Origin: Boseongicola aestuarii
Lineage (GTDB): Bacteria; Pseudomonadota; Alphaproteobacteria; Rhodobacterales; Rhodobacteraceae
Length of the DNA: 64,000 bases
NCBI RefSeq assembly: GCF_900184815.1
Contig: NZ_FXXQ01000008.1
Span: forward strand, 124,001 to 188,000
Direction of reading: 5' to 3'
The position numbers and the translations under genes are program-made. This document shows, piece after piece, positions 16,666 through 24,229 of this stretch. The notes under the pieces are model-generated. The model ran no database searches. It was not told where the DNA came from and saw only the letters and a program-made list of their open reading frames with translations. The first letter of the stretch is position 1. Each line of letters begins with the position of its first letter.

Positions 16666-17652
16666 ATGAGAGCGCTGATTGTTGAAAAAGATGATGAAGG
16701 CAAGACGTCGGCGTCTGTTCAGGAGATCGACGAGGCGCGCCTGCCGGACGGCGACGTGACGGTGGCGGTCGAGTATTCCACCGTGAATTATAAGGACGGG
16801 TTGTGCATCGGGCCGGGGGGTGGCTTGGTTCGCAATTATCCGCATGTGCCGGGTATTGATTTTGCCGGAACGGTCGAGGCTTCGGATGATCCGCGCTATG
16901 CTCCGGGCGACAAAGTTGTGTTGACGGGGTGGCGCGTTGGCGAGGCCTATTGGGGCGGTTACGCCGAGAAAGCACGTGTAAAGGCCGATTGGCTTGTGCC
17001 GTTGCCGAACGGGTTGACGACGCGGGCGTCGATGGCTGTGGGAACGGCGGGTTTTACCGCGATGCTGGCGGTGATGGCGCTTGAAGATCACGGGCTTACA
17101 CCGGACAAGGGCGAGGTTCTGGTGACCGGTGCAGCGGGGGGTGTCGGCTCGGTCGCGACGGCGATTTTGGCCAATCTGGGTTATGAAGTTGCCGGTGTCA
17201 CCGGGCGGCCCGAGACGGGTGATTACCTGAAAAGCCTGGGCGCGGCGCGCGTGGTTGCGCGCGAAGAGCTGAACGAGACGGTAAAAAGGCCTTTGGAAGC
17301 AGAGACTTGGGCTGGTTGCATTGACGCGGTTGGCGGGGCGATGCTGGCGCGGGTTTTGGGGCAGGTTAAGTATGGTGGCTCGGTCGCGGCCGTCGGACTT
17401 GCGGGCGGGGCCGGCTTGCCTGCGACAGTTATTCCGTTCCTGTTGCGCGGTGTGAATCTGCTGGGGATCGACAGCGTGATGCAGCCTTTCGAGAACCGTG
17501 TGCGGGCCTGGGAGCGGGTGGCGAAAGACCTGCCGATGGACAAGTTGGAAGCGATGGTTCAGCCCGCGACGCTTGAGGATTTGCCGAAGCTGGGCGCTGA
17601 TATCCTGAAGGGTCAGGTCAAGGGTCGGGTCGTGGTCGACGTCAAAGGTTAA
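16666..17652 (+). CDS. acuI: Acrylyl-CoA reductase AcuI / YhdH-type quinone oxidoreductase
   Basis: 328-residue zinc-free medium-chain dehydrogenase of the YhdH/AcuI subgroup. Typical stretches are VNYKDGL, PGIDFAGTV and the NADPH turn GAAGGVGSVA (near 152), with GVTGRPE following. AcuI reduces acryloyl-CoA with NADPH during DMSP and propionate-type metabolism in roseobacters. The family call is firm; the exact substrate is inferred. Start at ATG 16666 behind GAGAAGGA. It stands alone, with no dmdABC or acuK genes in view. Confidence 0.8.
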   Translation: MRALIVEKDDEGKTSASVQEIDEARLPDGDVTVAVEYSTVNYKDGLCIGPGGGLVRNYPHVPGIDFAGTVEASDDPRYAPGDKVVLTGWRVGEAYWGGYAEKARVKADWLVPLPNGLTTRASMAVGTAGFTAMLAVMALEDHGLTPDKGEVLVTGAAGGVGSVATAILANLGYEVAGVTGRPETGDYLKSLGAARVVAREELNETVKRPLEAETWAGCIDAVGGAMLARVLGQVKYGGSVAAVGLAGGAGLPATVIPFLLRGVNLLGIDSVMQPFENRVRAWERVAKDLPMDKLEAMVQPATLEDLPKLGADILKGQVKGRVVVDVKG

Positions 17653-17738
17653 CGCGGCGTACGCAGCGAGGCTGTGCTGGGGGTCCGAGGGCAAAAGTTA
17701 ACGCCTTATTCCATTGTGAAACAGGGCCATTTGGCCAT

Positions 17739-17782
17739 GTCGGTACAACGTCGGTTTGACGTCGGTATTACGTCGGTGCGAC
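17739..17782 (+). repeat. Four tandem 11-bp iterons (GTCGGTnnnAC) upstream of fabD
   Basis: Four head-to-tail units with the invariant form GTCGGTnnnAC: 17739-17749, 17750-17760, 17761-17771 and 17772-17782. Only the three central bases vary (ACA.., TTG.., ATT.., GCG..). The period is close to one helical turn. The array lies in the 367-base gap (17653-18019) before fabD. The same gap also contains TTGTGAAA-type sites at 17714, 17839 (inverted) and 17857. The short open frame across this gap (17674-17862) is not convincing as a gene. Confidence 0.9.
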
Positions 17783-18019
17783 CGTACGGAGGTGCCGGGT
17801 ATGTCGCTTGTTTTGGGGTGTTTTCGGGGATCCTGGTTGTTTCACGGGGTGTACGGTTGTGAAAAAACATTTGCTTTCAATATTTAGCGGCATGAACTTA
17901 ATGTATTTTTTGCGTTAACCTTTTGGGGTTTTGCCCGGGCGGTCTGAATATCGCGCGACGCAAACTTGCGCGTGAGCAGTCCAGAGCCTACACCGAAAGA
18001 AAACGAGGGAGAGCACTAG

Positions 18020-18964
18020 ATGACATTGGCATTCGTATTTCCGGGACAGGGCGCGCAGACCATTGGCATGGGGCGCGATCTGGCCGAGGCATATCCGGCG
18101 GCGCGGGCGGTTTTTGATGAGGTAGACGAGGCGCTGGGCGAGAAGCTGTCGGCGCTGATCTGGGAGGGGGAGCAGGACGCGCTGACCCTGACGGAGAACG
18201 CGCAGCCTGCCTTGATGGCGACATCGCTTGCGGCGCTTCGTGCGTTGGAGGCCGAGGGCGTATCGATGGGAGATGTGTCTTTTGTGGCGGGGCATTCTCT
18301 GGGTGAATATTCGGCGCTTTGTGCGGCGGGGACATTTTCTGTGGCGGATACGGCGCGTTTGCTGCGGCGACGCGGATTGGCGATGCAGGCGGCGGTCCCG
18401 GTAGGCGTCGGCGCGATGGCGGCTGTTTTGGGCTTGGACATCGAGTCAGTGCGCGCGATTGCAGACGAAGCGGCGGACGGCGAGGTTTGTGCAGCGGCGA
18501 ATGACAACGATCCCGCGCAGGTCGTGGTATCGGGTCATAAGGGGGCTGTGGAGCGGGCGGCGGCTTTGGCCAAGGAGCACGGCGCGAAGCGGGCTTTGAT
18601 GTTGCCGGTGTCTGCACCGTTTCATTGTGAATTGATGGCGCCTGCGGCGCGGGAAATGGCTGAGGCTCTGGCGGGGGTCGAGATGAAAGACCCGAGTGTG
18701 CCGGTGGTGGCGAATGTTTTGGCTCAGCCGGTCTCAGATGCGGCTCGGATTGCCGCGTTGCTGGTCGAGCAGGTGACGGCGTCGGTGCGCTGGCGGGAGA
18801 GTGTTGACTGGATGGCGGGTGATGGTGGTGTCACCGCGTTCTGGGAGGTTGGCGCGGGCAAGGCCTTGTCGGGGATGATCCGCCGGATCGCCAAGGATGC
18901 GGAGACGCGGGCTGTCGGGACGGCGGCGGATGTGGCGGGCGCTGTGGAAGCGATGCGCGGGTAG
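18020..18964 (+). CDS. fabD: Malonyl CoA-acyl carrier protein transacylase
   Basis: Loads malonyl units onto ACP for fatty acid elongation. 314 residues, the usual length. FVFPGQGAQ opens the protein, the nucleophile Ser93 is in GHSLGEYSAL, the malonyl-binding Arg region (RRRGLAMQ) follows, and the active-site His is in SAPFHCELM. First gene of a fatty acid cluster with fabG and acpP; a gap of 66 bases filled by a dispersed hairpin element separates it from fabG. Confidence 0.96.
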   Translation: MTLAFVFPGQGAQTIGMGRDLAEAYPAARAVFDEVDEALGEKLSALIWEGEQDALTLTENAQPALMATSLAALRALEAEGVSMGDVSFVAGHSLGEYSALCAAGTFSVADTARLLRRRGLAMQAAVPVGVGAMAAVLGLDIESVRAIADEAADGEVCAAANDNDPAQVVVSGHKGAVERAAALAKEHGAKRALMLPVSAPFHCELMAPAAREMAEALAGVEMKDPSVPVVANVLAQPVSDAARIAALLVEQVTASVRWRESVDWMAGDGGVTAFWEVGAGKALSGMIRRIAKDAETRAVGTAADVAGAVEAMRG

Positions 18965-19007
18965 GGGCGCTGCCCCTCGGCCCTTTGGGCCTCACCCCGG
19001 GATATTT
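18964..19007 (+). repeat. Dispersed hairpin element, copy A (fabD-fabG gap)
   Basis: GGGGC-GCT-GCCCC hairpin, then GGCCC-TTT-GGGCC, then CCCCGGGATATTT (18995-19007). Same build as copies at 41803-41862, 42986-43040 (minus) and 56009-56073. It ends 24 bases before the fabG start codon. Confidence 0.8.
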
Positions 19008-19030
19008 GAACCAAAAAGAAGGGCAGTTGG

Positions 19031-19768
19031 ATGTTTGATCTGGAAGGCAAGGCGGCTTTGGTGACGGGCGCGTCTGGTGGTATCGGGGCGGCGATCGCGC
19101 AGGGGCTGCATTCCCGCGGGGCGCGCGTTGGTTTGTCAGGCACGCGGGTGGAGCCGTTGGAGGCTTTGGCGGGCGAACTTGGCGAGCGGGCGCATGTGTT
19201 GCCCTGTAATTTGAGTGACAGTGCGGACGTGGCGGCCTTGCCCAAGGTGGCGGCCGAGGCGATGGGCGCGGTCGATATTCTGGTGAACAACGCCGGGATC
19301 ACGCGGGACAATCTGTTCATGCGCATGTCGGACGAGGAATGGGCAAGCGTTTTGCAGGTGAACCTGACGAGCGCGATGATCCTGTCCAAGGGTGTCATGC
19401 GGGGCATGATGAAGGCGCGTTGGGGGCGGATCGTGAATATCACCTCCGTGGTGGGGGCGACCGGCAATCCGGGGCAGGCAAATTATGCGGCGTCAAAAGC
19501 CGGATTGGTCGGTATGTCGAAGTCTCTGGCGTATGAGGTGGCGAGCCGTGGGATCACGGTGAACTGCGTGGCGCCCGGCTTTATCACGACGGCGATGACC
19601 GACAAGCTGACCGACGATCAGAAAAGCGCCATTCTGACGCAAGTGCCGATGGGACGCATGGGCGAGGCCGACGAGATCGCCAGCGCCGTGGTGTATCTTT
19701 CGAGTGCCGAGGCCGGATATATCACAGGTGCGACGTTGCATGTGAACGGCGGAATGGCCATGCTATAA
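19031..19768 (+). CDS. fabG: 3-oxoacyl-ACP reductase
   Basis: NADPH-dependent reductase of the fatty acid elongation cycle, 245 residues, short-chain dehydrogenase fold. The nucleotide turn is TGASGGIGAAIA, the family NNAG motif is present, and the catalytic pair is Tyr152 and Lys156 in YAASKAG. Position between fabD and acpP supports the FabG role over other short-chain dehydrogenases. Confidence 0.95.
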   Translation: MFDLEGKAALVTGASGGIGAAIAQGLHSRGARVGLSGTRVEPLEALAGELGERAHVLPCNLSDSADVAALPKVAAEAMGAVDILVNNAGITRDNLFMRMSDEEWASVLQVNLTSAMILSKGVMRGMMKARWGRIVNITSVVGATGNPGQANYAASKAGLVGMSKSLAYEVASRGITVNCVAPGFITTAMTDKLTDDQKSAILTQVPMGRMGEADEIASAVVYLSSAEAGYITGATLHVNGGMAML

Positions 19769-19927
19769 GTGGGTCGTGTGTCGTCATTATATCATTTGCC
19801 TTTCACGGGAATTTGATATAGGCGGCGCTCATCTTCGCCGGGGCTTGGAGTGTGCGACAAGCGCGTTCCTTTCGAGGCGATACTATCAAATGTGGGCCAA
19901 GTCCCCGAGAGAATGTGAGGAATTGAC

Positions 19928-20161
19928 ATGAGCGACATCGAAGATCGCACGCGCAAGATCGTGGTCGAGCATCTGGGCGTTGAACAAGACAAAGTCACCG
20001 AGAACGCATCGTTCATCGATGATCTCGGCGCTGACAGCCTTGATACGGTCGAGCTGGTTATGGCGTTTGAAGAAGAGTTCGGTATCGAGATTCCGGATGA
20101 CGCGGCAGAGACGATCCAGAGCTTTGGCGACGCGGTGAAATTTATCAAAGAAGCTGTCTGA
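19928..20161 (+). CDS. acpP: Acyl carrier protein
   Basis: 77-residue acidic ACP; the phosphopantetheine attachment residue is Ser37 in [27 protein letters not shown] is the typical N terminus. It lies 159 bases after fabG, so it probably has its own promoter, as is common for this very highly expressed gene. Ribosome binding site GAGGAA. A strong terminator follows directly. Confidence 0.97.
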   Translation: MSDIEDRTRKIVVEHLGVEQDKVTENASFIDDLGADSLDTVELVMAFEEEFGIEIPDDAAETIQSFGDAVKFIKEAV

Positions 20162-20187
20162 TTAGTCAGCTTTTTCGAGGTTGAAAG

Positions 20188-20212
20188 CGGCGTCCTTCGG
20201 GACGCCGTTTTT
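20188..20212 (+). terminator. Rho-independent terminator of acpP
   Basis: CGGCGTCC, a UUCG tetraloop and GGACGCCG form an 8-bp stem followed by five T residues. It begins 27 bases after the acpP stop codon. Confidence 0.9.
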
Positions 20213-20235
20213 CGTTTGCGACCAGGCATCGGTGG

Positions 20236-21078
20236 TCAGGGATTGTTGGTGCGGTTTCGGATACGGGTAAGTTCTTCGTCGGTGAAGCGGGTGTCGAAGC
20301 GGGCCCCTGCGAAATAGGCGTTTGACCAGATGATGCGGGCCGGGCGCTCGGTTTCGCCGAAGTCGACGGTGAGGGCGGTGCCGGGCGGGGGCGCGGATGT
20401 CCACGAGAGCCGGACGCCTCCGATGGAGATATCGGCTGTGTCGGCCAGATCGGGCGCGCCGTTTTCCACAGTTACAAGCACCGAGATCGAGGAGGGGGAG
20501 CGCGTGAGGCGTATGGTGCGCGGTTCCTGCGCGCCCTTCTTGCGCAGGGCGTAGGCGCCGCCGGCGGCGAAGATCAGGGTGAGGAGGGCGAGGCTTGAGT
20601 ACGCGGTGCGGGACGTGTCGGCGGGTTTTTGCGCGGTGTTCGTTGTGTCTGGGTCGGTCGCTTCGCGGAAACGCGCGGTTTCGGCAAGAGCCTCATCGCA
20701 GCCTGTCGCGGTGAGGAGGCCGTCAACATAGACCAGGTTTTCCAAAGTGCGTGCCGCGTGATAGCCGCGGTCGCCGTGGGCGCTGTTCAGCAGGGCCGAG
20801 GCGTCGGCAAAGAGGCGGGCGATGCGCGAGATGTCGGCGCGCGCGCCTTCGCTGTCGAGATCGCGTCCAAGCTTTGCCGCGCTGGTGGTGGCGAGTGCGT
20901 CGGAAAGGCGCGCGGTGTGCGCCTGCCAGTCGTCGAAATCCTGCGCCTGAAGGAGTGTTTTGTAAGTCTGGGCGAGGTCGGCAAGCCGATTGGAAGCGGT
21001 GCAGGCAAGCGCGGGTGTGCCGACGAGGCACATCACGGCGAGCGGGATGCAGAAGCGTTTGGCGGCGGGCGATCGCAT
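20236..21078 (-). CDS. Signal-anchored protein with C-terminal PilZ-like domain
   Basis: 280 residues. A cleavable signal peptide (about 1-25, ending near ALAC; the cysteine could be a lipidation site, but the box is imperfect) is followed by a helical region (about 26-150), a membrane helix (about 158-180, SLALLTLIFAAGGAYAL) and a C-terminal domain. The latter has RTIRLTR, DISIGGVRL and RIIWSNAYFAGARF, which resemble the RxxxR and D/NxSxxG motifs of c-di-GMP-binding PilZ domains. It ends close to the acpP terminator and faces fabF. Role unknown; membrane-linked c-di-GMP sensing is the best guess. Confidence 0.65.
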   Translation of the reverse strand: MRSPAAKRFCIPLAVMCLVGTPALACTASNRLADLAQTYKTLLQAQDFDDWQAHTARLSDALATTSAAKLGRDLDSEGARADISRIARLFADASALLNSAHGDRGYHAARTLENLVYVDGLLTATGCDEALAETARFREATDPDTTNTAQKPADTSRTAYSSLALLTLIFAAGGAYALRKKGAQEPRTIRLTRSPSSISVLVTVENGAPDLADTADISIGGVRLSWTSAPPPGTALTVDFGETERPARIIWSNAYFAGARFDTRFTDEELTRIRNRTNNP

Positions 21079-21238
21079 CGTCGGGACTTTGGGTATTCCG
21101 GGAAATGAAGGACGATCATAGCGTGGTGGGGGTTTTCAACTTCTTAACGCTTGGGGTCTGGATGGGCGCGGCTTGATTGCGCGCCTTTCGCGGGGCGTGT
21201 ATGAGGTTTGGAACGGCATTGAGAACCGGAGAACAGGC

Positions 21239-22501
21239 ATGCGTCGCGTCGTCGTCACAGGATTAGGAATGGTCTCGCCACTTGCGTGTGGTGTGGAGGA
21301 AACTTGGAGCCGGATTTTGGCTGGGCAATCGGGGGCGGGGACAATCTCGCGGTTCGATGCGAGCCATCTGGGCACGACCTATGCTTGCGAGGTTCCGCGC
21401 GGCGATGGCTCGGACGGGACGTTTAATCCGGATGACTGGATGGAGCCGAAAGAGCAGCGCAAGGTCGATGATTTCATCCTTTATGGCATGGCGGCGGCGG
21501 AGCAGGCGGTGAAGGATTCGGGCTGGGCACCGACGGACAAAGAGAGCCTTGAGCGCACGGGCGTGATGATCGGCTCCGGTATTGGCGGTTTGCAGTCGAT
21601 TGCGGAGACGGCCGTGTTGTTGAAGGAGCGGGGTCCGCGTCGGGTGTCACCGTTCTTTATTCCGGGGGCGTTGATCAATCTCGTTTCGGGGCAGGTGTCG
21701 ATCCGGTTTGGGTTCAAGGGGCCGAACCACGCGGTTGTGACGGCCTGTTCGACAGGCGCGCATGCGATTGGCGATGCGGCGCGGCTTATCATGCTGGATG
21801 ATGCGGATGTGATGGTTGCAGGTGGGGCGGAGAGCCCGATTTGCGAGATCGGCATCGCCGGGTTCAACGCGTGCAAGGCTTTGTCGACGAAGCGGGCGGG
21901 TGAGCCTCAGAAGGCGTCGCGCCCTTATGATGCGGATCGCGACGGGTTCGTCATGGGTGAGGGTGCCGGCGTCGTGGTGCTTGAGGAATATGAGCACGCC
22001 AAGGCGCGCGGTGCGAAGATTTACGCCGAGGTTTTGGGTTATGGTCTGTCGGGGGATGCCTATCACATCACTGCGCCGTCCGAAGATGGTGAGGGCGGTG
22101 AGCGGGCGATGCGCGCGGCTTTGCGGTCGGCCAAGCTGACGGGGGCGGATATTGATTACATCAATGCGCATGGCACATCGACGATGGCGGATACGATCGA
22201 ACTTGGCGCGGTTGAGCGTGTGATGGGAGATGCGGCGGCGGGGGCGACGATGTCGTCCACGAAGTCGTCGATCGGGCATTTGCTGGGGGCCGCGGGCGCT
22301 GTGGAGGCGATTTTCTGCATTCTGGCGCTGCGCGATCAGGTGGCGCCGCCGACGATCAATCTGGACAATCCCGCGGTGGAGCCGAAGCTGGATCTGGCCC
22401 CGAACAAGAAGCGTGAGCGCAAGATTGACGTGGCTTTGTCGAACTCGTTCGGGTTTGGCGGCACGAATGCGTCGTTGGTTATGGGACGGGTTAACGACTG
22501 A
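21239..22501 (+). CDS. fabF: 3-oxoacyl-ACP synthase II
   Basis: Condensing enzyme of fatty acid elongation, 420 residues. The active site is Cys170 in VVTACSTGAHAIG, with the His of NAHGTSTM and of GHLLGAAGAV completing the triad. Start at ATG 21239 (MRRVVVTGLGMVSPL), with GGAGAA upstream; the longer frame from 21173 adds residues not found in the family. Its TGA shares one base with the mltG start (TGATG). Confidence 0.96.
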   Translation: MRRVVVTGLGMVSPLACGVEETWSRILAGQSGAGTISRFDASHLGTTYACEVPRGDGSDGTFNPDDWMEPKEQRKVDDFILYGMAAAEQAVKDSGWAPTDKESLERTGVMIGSGIGGLQSIAETAVLLKERGPRRVSPFFIPGALINLVSGQVSIRFGFKGPNHAVVTACSTGAHAIGDAARLIMLDDADVMVAGGAESPICEIGIAGFNACKALSTKRAGEPQKASRPYDADRDGFVMGEGAGVVVLEEYEHAKARGAKIYAEVLGYGLSGDAYHITAPSEDGEGGERAMRAALRSAKLTGADIDYINAHGTSTMADTIELGAVERVMGDAAAGATMSSTKSSIGHLLGAAGAVEAIFCILALRDQVAPPTINLDNPAVEPKLDLAPNKKRERKIDVALSNSFGFGGTNASLVMGRVND

Positions 22502-23655
22502 TGTGGCGTAATCTGGCGTCGAATGTGCTGACATTGATGATTGTCGCGCTGATTGTGGCGTTTGGCGGTTTGACATGGGCGCAGCGGCAATACACCGGGC
22601 CGGGGCCTTTGGCGGATGCAATTTGTCTGCAAGTAGCTCCGGGCAGCAATATGCGGCGCGTGGCGGTCGATCTTGAGGCTGCGGACGCGATCAGCAATGC
22701 CACGATTTATCGATTGGGGGCGGATTATTCGGAAAAGGCGAATGATCTGAAAGCGGGTTCGTTCCTGATACAGGAAGGCGCTTCGATGTCCGAGATCGTG
22801 GATGCGATTACCGGGGATGGATTATCGACGTGTGGGACGGAAGTAATTTACCGGGTTTCGGTCAATTCCAAGTCGGTGCGGGTGCGCGAGCTGGATGCAG
22901 CGACGCAGGAGTTTGAGGTCACGGCCGAGTTCGATCCGGGGGCTGAAGAAGCCCCCGAGCCCTATCTGGCGGCGCGCGACGATGTGGCGACGCGCTATCG
23001 GGTGGTGATCGCGGAAGGTGTGACAAGCTGGCAGGTGGTCGATGCTTTGCGCGCATTGGATGTGTTTGAGGGCGAGGTGACGGAGATCCCTGCTGAGGGG
23101 ACACTGGCGCCGGATGGGTATGAGATCACGCCGGGGCAGGATCGTGCGGAGTTTTTGAACTCGATGACGGCCATTCAGTCGATTCGATTGGCCGAGGCCT
23201 GGGAGAACCGGGCGGAAGATGCGCCGGTTGAGACGCCCGAGGAGGCTTTGATTCTGGCGTCGATCATTGAGAAAGAGACCTCGGTTGCGGAGGAGCGCGG
23301 TATGGTGGCGAGTGTGTTTGCCAACCGCTTGCGGCAGGGGATACGACTTCAGACCGACCCGACGGTGATTTACGGCATCACGCGGGGTGAGGGAATTCTG
23401 GGGCGCGGTATCCGCCAGAGCGAGCTGCGACGGGAAACGCCGTGGAATACATATGTGATCACCGGGCTGCCGCCGACTCCGATTGCGAATCCGGGGCAGG
23501 CGAGTATTGAGGCGGCGCTGAACCCTGATGACACCGACTATATTTTCTTTGTGGCGGACGGAACCGGGGGCCATGCCTTTGCTGAAACGCTGGCCGAGCA
23601 CAATGCGAATGTCGCGGAGTGGCGCAAGATCGAAGCTGAGCGCGAGAGCCAGTAG
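22501..23655 (+). CDS. mltG: Endolytic murein transglycosylase MltG
   Basis: 384-residue YceG/MltG protein with one N-terminal membrane helix (about 8-28) and a periplasmic catalytic part that cuts nascent glycan strands. The catalytic glutamate region ASIIEKETSVAEERG and LQTDPTVIYG and TYVITGLPPTPIANPG are diagnostic. Translationally coupled to fabF. In Rhodobacterales this gene is commonly found next to the GTA cluster, as here. Confidence 0.93.
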   Translation: MWRNLASNVLTLMIVALIVAFGGLTWAQRQYTGPGPLADAICLQVAPGSNMRRVAVDLEAADAISNATIYRLGADYSEKANDLKAGSFLIQEGASMSEIVDAITGDGLSTCGTEVIYRVSVNSKSVRVRELDAATQEFEVTAEFDPGAEEAPEPYLAARDDVATRYRVVIAEGVTSWQVVDALRALDVFEGEVTEIPAEGTLAPDGYEITPGQDRAEFLNSMTAIQSIRLAEAWENRAEDAPVETPEEALILASIIEKETSVAEERGMVASVFANRLRQGIRLQTDPTVIYGITRGEGILGRGIRQSELRRETPWNTYVITGLPPTPIANPGQASIEAALNPDDTDYIFFVADGTGGHAFAETLAEHNANVAEWRKIEAERESQ

Positions 23656-23884
23656 CGCCTTGATTGCTTGGGGTTTTCTGCGTGCTGGCGGTGTGCCGTT
23701 AACCTTTCGGTAATTGCAACGTACGGTATTATTGATTGTTTTCAGTAGGTTACGCTTGACTTTGCGCACGGTCTATGGCATACCTTCAGGCAAGATAGGA
23801 CAGGTGGCAGAGCGGCCGTGGGGATAGCCCGCGGTGTGTTTAAACCAGAATCGCCTGCATTTCCCAAGCATACAGGACCCCGTT

Positions 23885-24229
23885 ATGACGGATGACCCGA
23901 TCGGGAAGATCGGGGCTGACGCGTCGCGTCAGCTTCTTGCGCAGAGTGAGCAGATACTGCGCGACTTGATGGCTGCCTTCGAGACGGCAGCCGGACGATT
24001 GCGGGCAAAGGATGCGCCGCTCGATACCGATATCTCAAGCGCCATCGTGATGCTTGCGAAAACCCGGACCACCGTGATCCAGGAGATTCAGACGAATGAC
24101 AAACGTGTCCAGCTTTCCGGCGGGGTCTTTTCGCGCAAGCCCCACAACTTTGACAGCGTCCGCGACGAACTTGGGCGCCGGCTTGATCGCATCCGCGATG
24201 CCCGAGGAACAGGCGACGTTTCTGAGTGA
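23885..24229 (+). CDS. GTA gene g1, small terminase-like protein
   Basis: 114 residues, mostly helical (LLAQSEQILRDLMAAFETAAGRL). Position directly before a large-terminase frame, which it overlaps, corresponds to g1 of the Rhodobacter capsulatus gene transfer agent, thought to be the small terminase. Start at ATG 23885 (MTDDPIGKIG); upstream in-frame codons read through a non-coding stretch. With the packaging ATPase broken (next feature) it is probably a relict. Confidence 0.65.
   Translation: MTDDPIGKIGADASRQLLAQSEQILRDLMAAFETAAGRLRAKDAPLDTDISSAIVMLAKTRTTVIQEIQTNDKRVQLSGGVFSRKPHNFDSVRDELGRRLDRIRDARGTGDVSE

Noticed and set aside
16447-17694. 415-codon minus-strand frame opposite the AcuI-like gene
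   Set aside because: Low-complexity Arg/Pro/His translation typical of antisense frames.
17674-17862. Short frame upstream of fabD
   Set aside because: It runs through the iteron array and has no ribosome binding site or family match; the gap is better read as regulatory.
23801-23880. Possible complete tRNA-Ser
   Set aside because: Only the 5' acceptor and D-arm part matches; there is no anticodon stem, T-arm or matching 3' acceptor strand.
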